A stretch of DNA of 7,794 nt, from positions 1-7,794 of the forward strand of contig NZ_ONER01000079.1 in assembly GCF_900316895.1 (NCBI RefSeq). The letters run 5' to 3'. Numbering within the stretch: the first letter of the stretch is position 1; each line of letters begins with the position of its first letter. This DNA is from an uncultured Methanobrevibacter sp. GTDB lineage: Archaea > Methanobacteriota > Methanobacteria > Methanobacteriales > Methanobacteriaceae. Positions 5,664-7,794 of this stretch are shown here, in pieces. The position numbers and the translations under genes were made by a program. The notes below the pieces were generated by a model that was given only the letters and a program-made list of their open reading frames with translations, was not told the DNA's origin and did not search any database.

Positions 5664-7364
5664 TTAGTGATAATAATTATAGACATTTTCAGCCGTTTTC
5701 TGATTCATGCCGTCTATTTTAGCTAACTGGTCCACAGAAGCCATTTTAATATTATCAATGCCTCCAAATTCTTTTAAAAGAGCAACCTTTCTTTTTTTGC
5801 CCACGCCAGCAATATCGTCCAGTGAAGAGGCCGAAATATTCTTACTGCGCAGTTTCCTATGATAAGTTATTGCAAATCTGTGAGATTCATCCCTTACCTG
5901 CTGAAGTAAATACAATGCCTTATTGTTTTTAGGAATTATAATCGGACGCTTAGAATTAGGAGTAAACACCTCTTCAAATTCCTTGGCAAGACCAATAATT
6001 GGAATATGAGTCAAATTCAATTTCTCCAATACTCCGCATGCCATGCCCAGCTGTCCCTTACCTCCATCAATGACTATCAGGTCAGGTTCAGGGTCACGAT
6101 CGACCATTTTCAATCTGCGGGTCAGCAATTCCTCCATCATCGCAAAGTCGTTCGGACCGGGAGTTTCCATTTTGAAATGTTTATACCTTTTTTTGTCGGG
6201 TTTGCCATCCTTGAATGACACTTTTGAACCGACTGCAAATTTGCCCGAAATGTTACTGATGTCATATCCTTCGATTACGTGAGGCATTTTTTCAAGTTTA
6301 AGGTATTTTTTAAGCTCAATCAATGCGGATTCCATCTTTTTCTTTTGATGCTTGATGATTTCGGCGTTTTTCTTTGCCATCTTGACCAGCCTTAATTTAA
6401 CACCTTTTTGAGGAACCTTGATTTTAACCTTATTTCCCCTCAAATCACTTAACCACTCTTCAAGCAACTCCTTATCATCAATATCTTCATCCAGAAGAAT
6501 CTGCTTTGGAACATGCCTATTATAACCATAATACTGCTGAATAAAAGCGAACATGATTTCAGATGACGAATCATATTGGGATGCGCTCATCAAAAAGTCA
6601 TCACGACCTACAATCTTGCCGTTTCTAATCGGCATGATGATTACTACAACCTCATTTTCGCCTGGAGCAATTGCAATCACGTCCTGGTCCAGATCATCAT
6701 CCACCAAATCGACAAACTGCTTTTCCATAATTTCCTCTATGGATGCAATCTGATCCCTTATGACGGCCGCCTTAACGATTACAGAATATTTTCCCTGGAA
6801 AAACAAATCGATTTTATTGATGATTTCGGAATATTCCTCTTTGGTTATCCTGCCGTCACATGGAGCGTTGCACAAATCAATCTGAGCATTCAGGCAGGGT
6901 CCATTCATATTGCGGCAGGTCCTAATTTTAAATAATGATTTTAAAAATTTGACAGTTTGCTTAACCGAACCCACATCAGTGAAAGGACCATAATAAATTC
7001 CGTTTTTTGTAACATTCCTAGTAATGACCAGTCTCGGAAAATCCTCATCGGTTATCTTAACGTATGGATATCTCTTGTCATCCTTCAGCTGGACATTATA
7101 CCTTGGACGATGCTTCTTAATTAATGTGGCCTCTAGAATCAGCGCTTCCTTTTCGGAATTGGTTACAATGTATTCCAGGCTGTCGAAATGGCTCATCAGT
7201 ATTTGAGTTTTCGGCCTGTCCAGTTTTTCCCTAAAATAAGATTTGACCCTTTTAATGAGATTTTTCGCCTTGCCGACATATATGATGGTGTCGGAAGAAT
7301 CGCGCATTATATACACGCCGGGCTTATTGGGCAAATTATCAGGAGATTTAAGTTTGGTTGACAT
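5664..7364 (-). CDS. uvrC: UvrABC excision nuclease subunit C
   Basis: UvrC cuts the damaged DNA strand on both sides of a lesion held by UvrB in nucleotide excision repair. The 566 residues show, in order: the GIY-YIG nuclease at about 14-95 (PGVY 15-18, YVG 29-31, Arg39, Glu78) for the 3' cut; a cysteine set C150, C157, C165, C169 that fits the [4Fe-4S] site reported for UvrC; a UVR region at about 185-215; an RNase H-like nuclease with Asp368 (GYDISNISG), Asp433 (IDGGKGQL) and RDESHRFAITYHR at 491-503 for the 5' cut; and paired helix-hairpin-helix repeats at 513-563 (DDIAGVGKKRK, IDGMNQKTAENV). The UVR region is shorter than usual. The ATG at 7364 is preferred over the GTG at 7373; neither has a strong binding site, so translation is probably coupled to the helicase gene, whose stop is at 7373-7375. 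No uvrA or uvrB lies in the window. Confidence 0.95.
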   Translation of the reverse strand: MSTKLKSPDNLPNKPGVYIMRDSSDTIIYVGKAKNLIKRVKSYFREKLDRPKTQILMSHFDSLEYIVTNSEKEALILEATLIKKHRPRYNVQLKDDKRYPYVKITDEDFPRLVITRNVTKNGIYYGPFTDVGSVKQTVKFLKSLFKIRTCRNMNGPCLNAQIDLCNAPCDGRITKEEYSEIINKIDLFFQGKYSVIVKAAVIRDQIASIEEIMEKQFVDLVDDDLDQDVIAIAPGENEVVVIIMPIRNGKIVGRDDFLMSASQYDSSSEIMFAFIQQYYGYNRHVPKQILLDEDIDDKELLEEWLSDLRGNKVKIKVPQKGVKLRLVKMAKKNAEIIKHQKKKMESALIELKKYLKLEKMPHVIEGYDISNISGKFAVGSKVSFKDGKPDKKRYKHFKMETPGPNDFAMMEELLTRRLKMVDRDPEPDLIVIDGGKGQLGMACGVLEKLNLTHIPIIGLAKEFEEVFTPNSKRPIIIPKNNKALYLLQQVRDESHRFAITYHRKLRSKNISASSLDDIAGVGKKRKVALLKEFGGIDNIKMASVDQLAKIDGMNQKTAENVYNYYH

Positions 7365-7372
7365 AAAAAACA

Positions 7373-7794
7373 CTATTTAAGTTCAACATAGTCATTGTCG
7401 ATTTTAACTCTATTATTTGCAATCATTAAATCCAATACTCCATTGATTCTTGTTGCAGTCTTTTTAGATGTGGACCTAAATCCAAAATTACGTGAGGTTT
7501 CTTTGGCAAGCTGCTTTGTTGGAATATGTGGATTATAAGTTAATACAAGCTCTATGCTTTTAGCTATCTCTTCGTCTGAAATCAATTCTATATTAGGCTT
7601 ATTCCTTCTTCTAATAAGAACATCATTATTTGATGCATCATATAAAAAGTCCCCAATCCTAATTATGCTGCCGGAGTTTTCTGATGTTTCAATAGCCGCA
7701 TTAACTGTTTTTTTCAAATTAGAACCGGCACGTTTGATATGGCAGCTATCCTTTATCCTTTTTGTGACTTCTTTTACATGAATTGGACCTTCAA
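7373..7794 (-). CDS. C-terminal end (DUF3320 domain) of a large DUF4011-type helicase-like protein (partial, right edge)
   Basis: The frame is open from the window edge to the TAG at 7373-7375 and gives 139 residues, so the gene's start is outside. The visible part begins EGPIHVKEVTKRI and continues with KRAGSN, GDFLYD, RRRNKPNIELISDEEIAKSI, FGFRSTSKKTATRI and ends NDYVELK. This matches my memory of DUF3320, a winged-helix-like domain of two similar halves that ends very large superfamily 1 helicase-like proteins (DUF4011, helicase, sometimes a Vsr-like nuclease, DUF3320). A TTG at 7717 can be read as a start for a 114-residue protein, but the frame stays open above it and the upstream residues carry the best family motif, so the protein clearly extends beyond the edge. 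Members of this family occur in housekeeping-like and antiviral settings; which applies here cannot be seen. It directly precedes uvrC. Confidence 0.75.
   Translation of the reverse strand, partial: EGPIHVKEVTKRIKDSCHIKRAGSNLKKTVNAAIETSENSGSIIRIGDFLYDASNNDVLIRRRNKPNIELISDEEIAKSIELVLTYNPHIPTKQLAKETSRNFGFRSTSKKTATRINGVLDLMIANNRVKIDNDYVELK

Noticed and set aside
6576..6935. Open plus-strand frame of 119 codons opposite uvrC
   Set aside because: It is a shadow of uvrC, which has intact domains across the whole stretch.
7373..7717. A separate 114-residue gene starting with TTG at 7717
   Set aside because: The frame stays open to the window edge and the residues above the TTG carry the most typical DUF3320 motif (EGPIHV and KRAGS), so this is the end of a longer protein.
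1..7794. CRISPR array, insertion sequence, integrase, attachment site or toxin-antitoxin pair
   Set aside because: No spaced repeats, terminal inverted repeats, transposase or integrase motifs, tRNA gene or typical small gene pair was found on either strand; gene order and base composition look like core chromosome.

Overview
The window looks like a piece of a methanogenic archaeon of the order Methanobacteriales, most like Methanobrevibacter. The grounds are atwA (component A2 of methyl-coenzyme M reductase activation, known only from methanogens and relatives), an archaeal lipid-saturating geranylgeranyl reductase with its ferredoxin, AT-rich DNA, archaeal box A promoters with short leaders, and oligo-T stretches after genes. 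The genus is inferred from gene content and sequence style, not from any database search. Nine genes can be read, two of them cut by the window edges. All but one are on the minus strand, so the account runs from right to left.

Right block (7794 to 5020, minus strand): the C-terminal end of a very large DUF4011/DUF3320-type superfamily 1 helicase-like protein enters from the right edge. Its stop codon sits almost on the start of uvrC, the excision-repair nuclease. After uvrC come a short AT-rich gap and a single-gene unit for a small membrane protein. That protein has a cytoplasmic zinc ribbon, one transmembrane helix and an outside beta-rich domain.

Middle (5026 to 2511): one plus-strand gene for a 99-residue all-helical protein of unknown function lies between the zinc-ribbon gene, whose tail it overlaps by 7 bases, and atwA, from which it diverges. 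The 84-base divergent gap has one central TATA-like element that could serve both directions. atwA overlaps a UspA-like stress-protein gene in a TGATG junction, and the pair is followed by an oligo-T terminator.

Left block (2453 to 1, minus strand): a box A promoter is followed by a tightly packed cluster: a 55-residue 2[4Fe-4S] ferredoxin, geranylgeranyl reductase, a GalE-type UDP-sugar epimerase, and the first 18 codons of another gene. Gaps are 0 to 4 bases, so this is very likely one operon. Its theme would be cell envelope: the ferredoxin feeds electrons to the reductase that saturates the isoprenoid chains of membrane lipids, and the epimerase supplies sugar nucleotides for wall or surface polymers.

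Most of the window is conserved housekeeping DNA. The parts worth a second look are the DUF3320 helicase end coupled to uvrC (this helicase family includes reported antiviral proteins), a UvrC whose UvrB-binding UVR hairpin seems to have lost its first half, the orphan helical gene paired with atwA, the MmpS-like outside domain of the zinc-ribbon membrane protein, and a UspA whose ATP-binding glycine motif is altered. No tRNA, rRNA, insertion sequence, CRISPR array or replication origin was seen.
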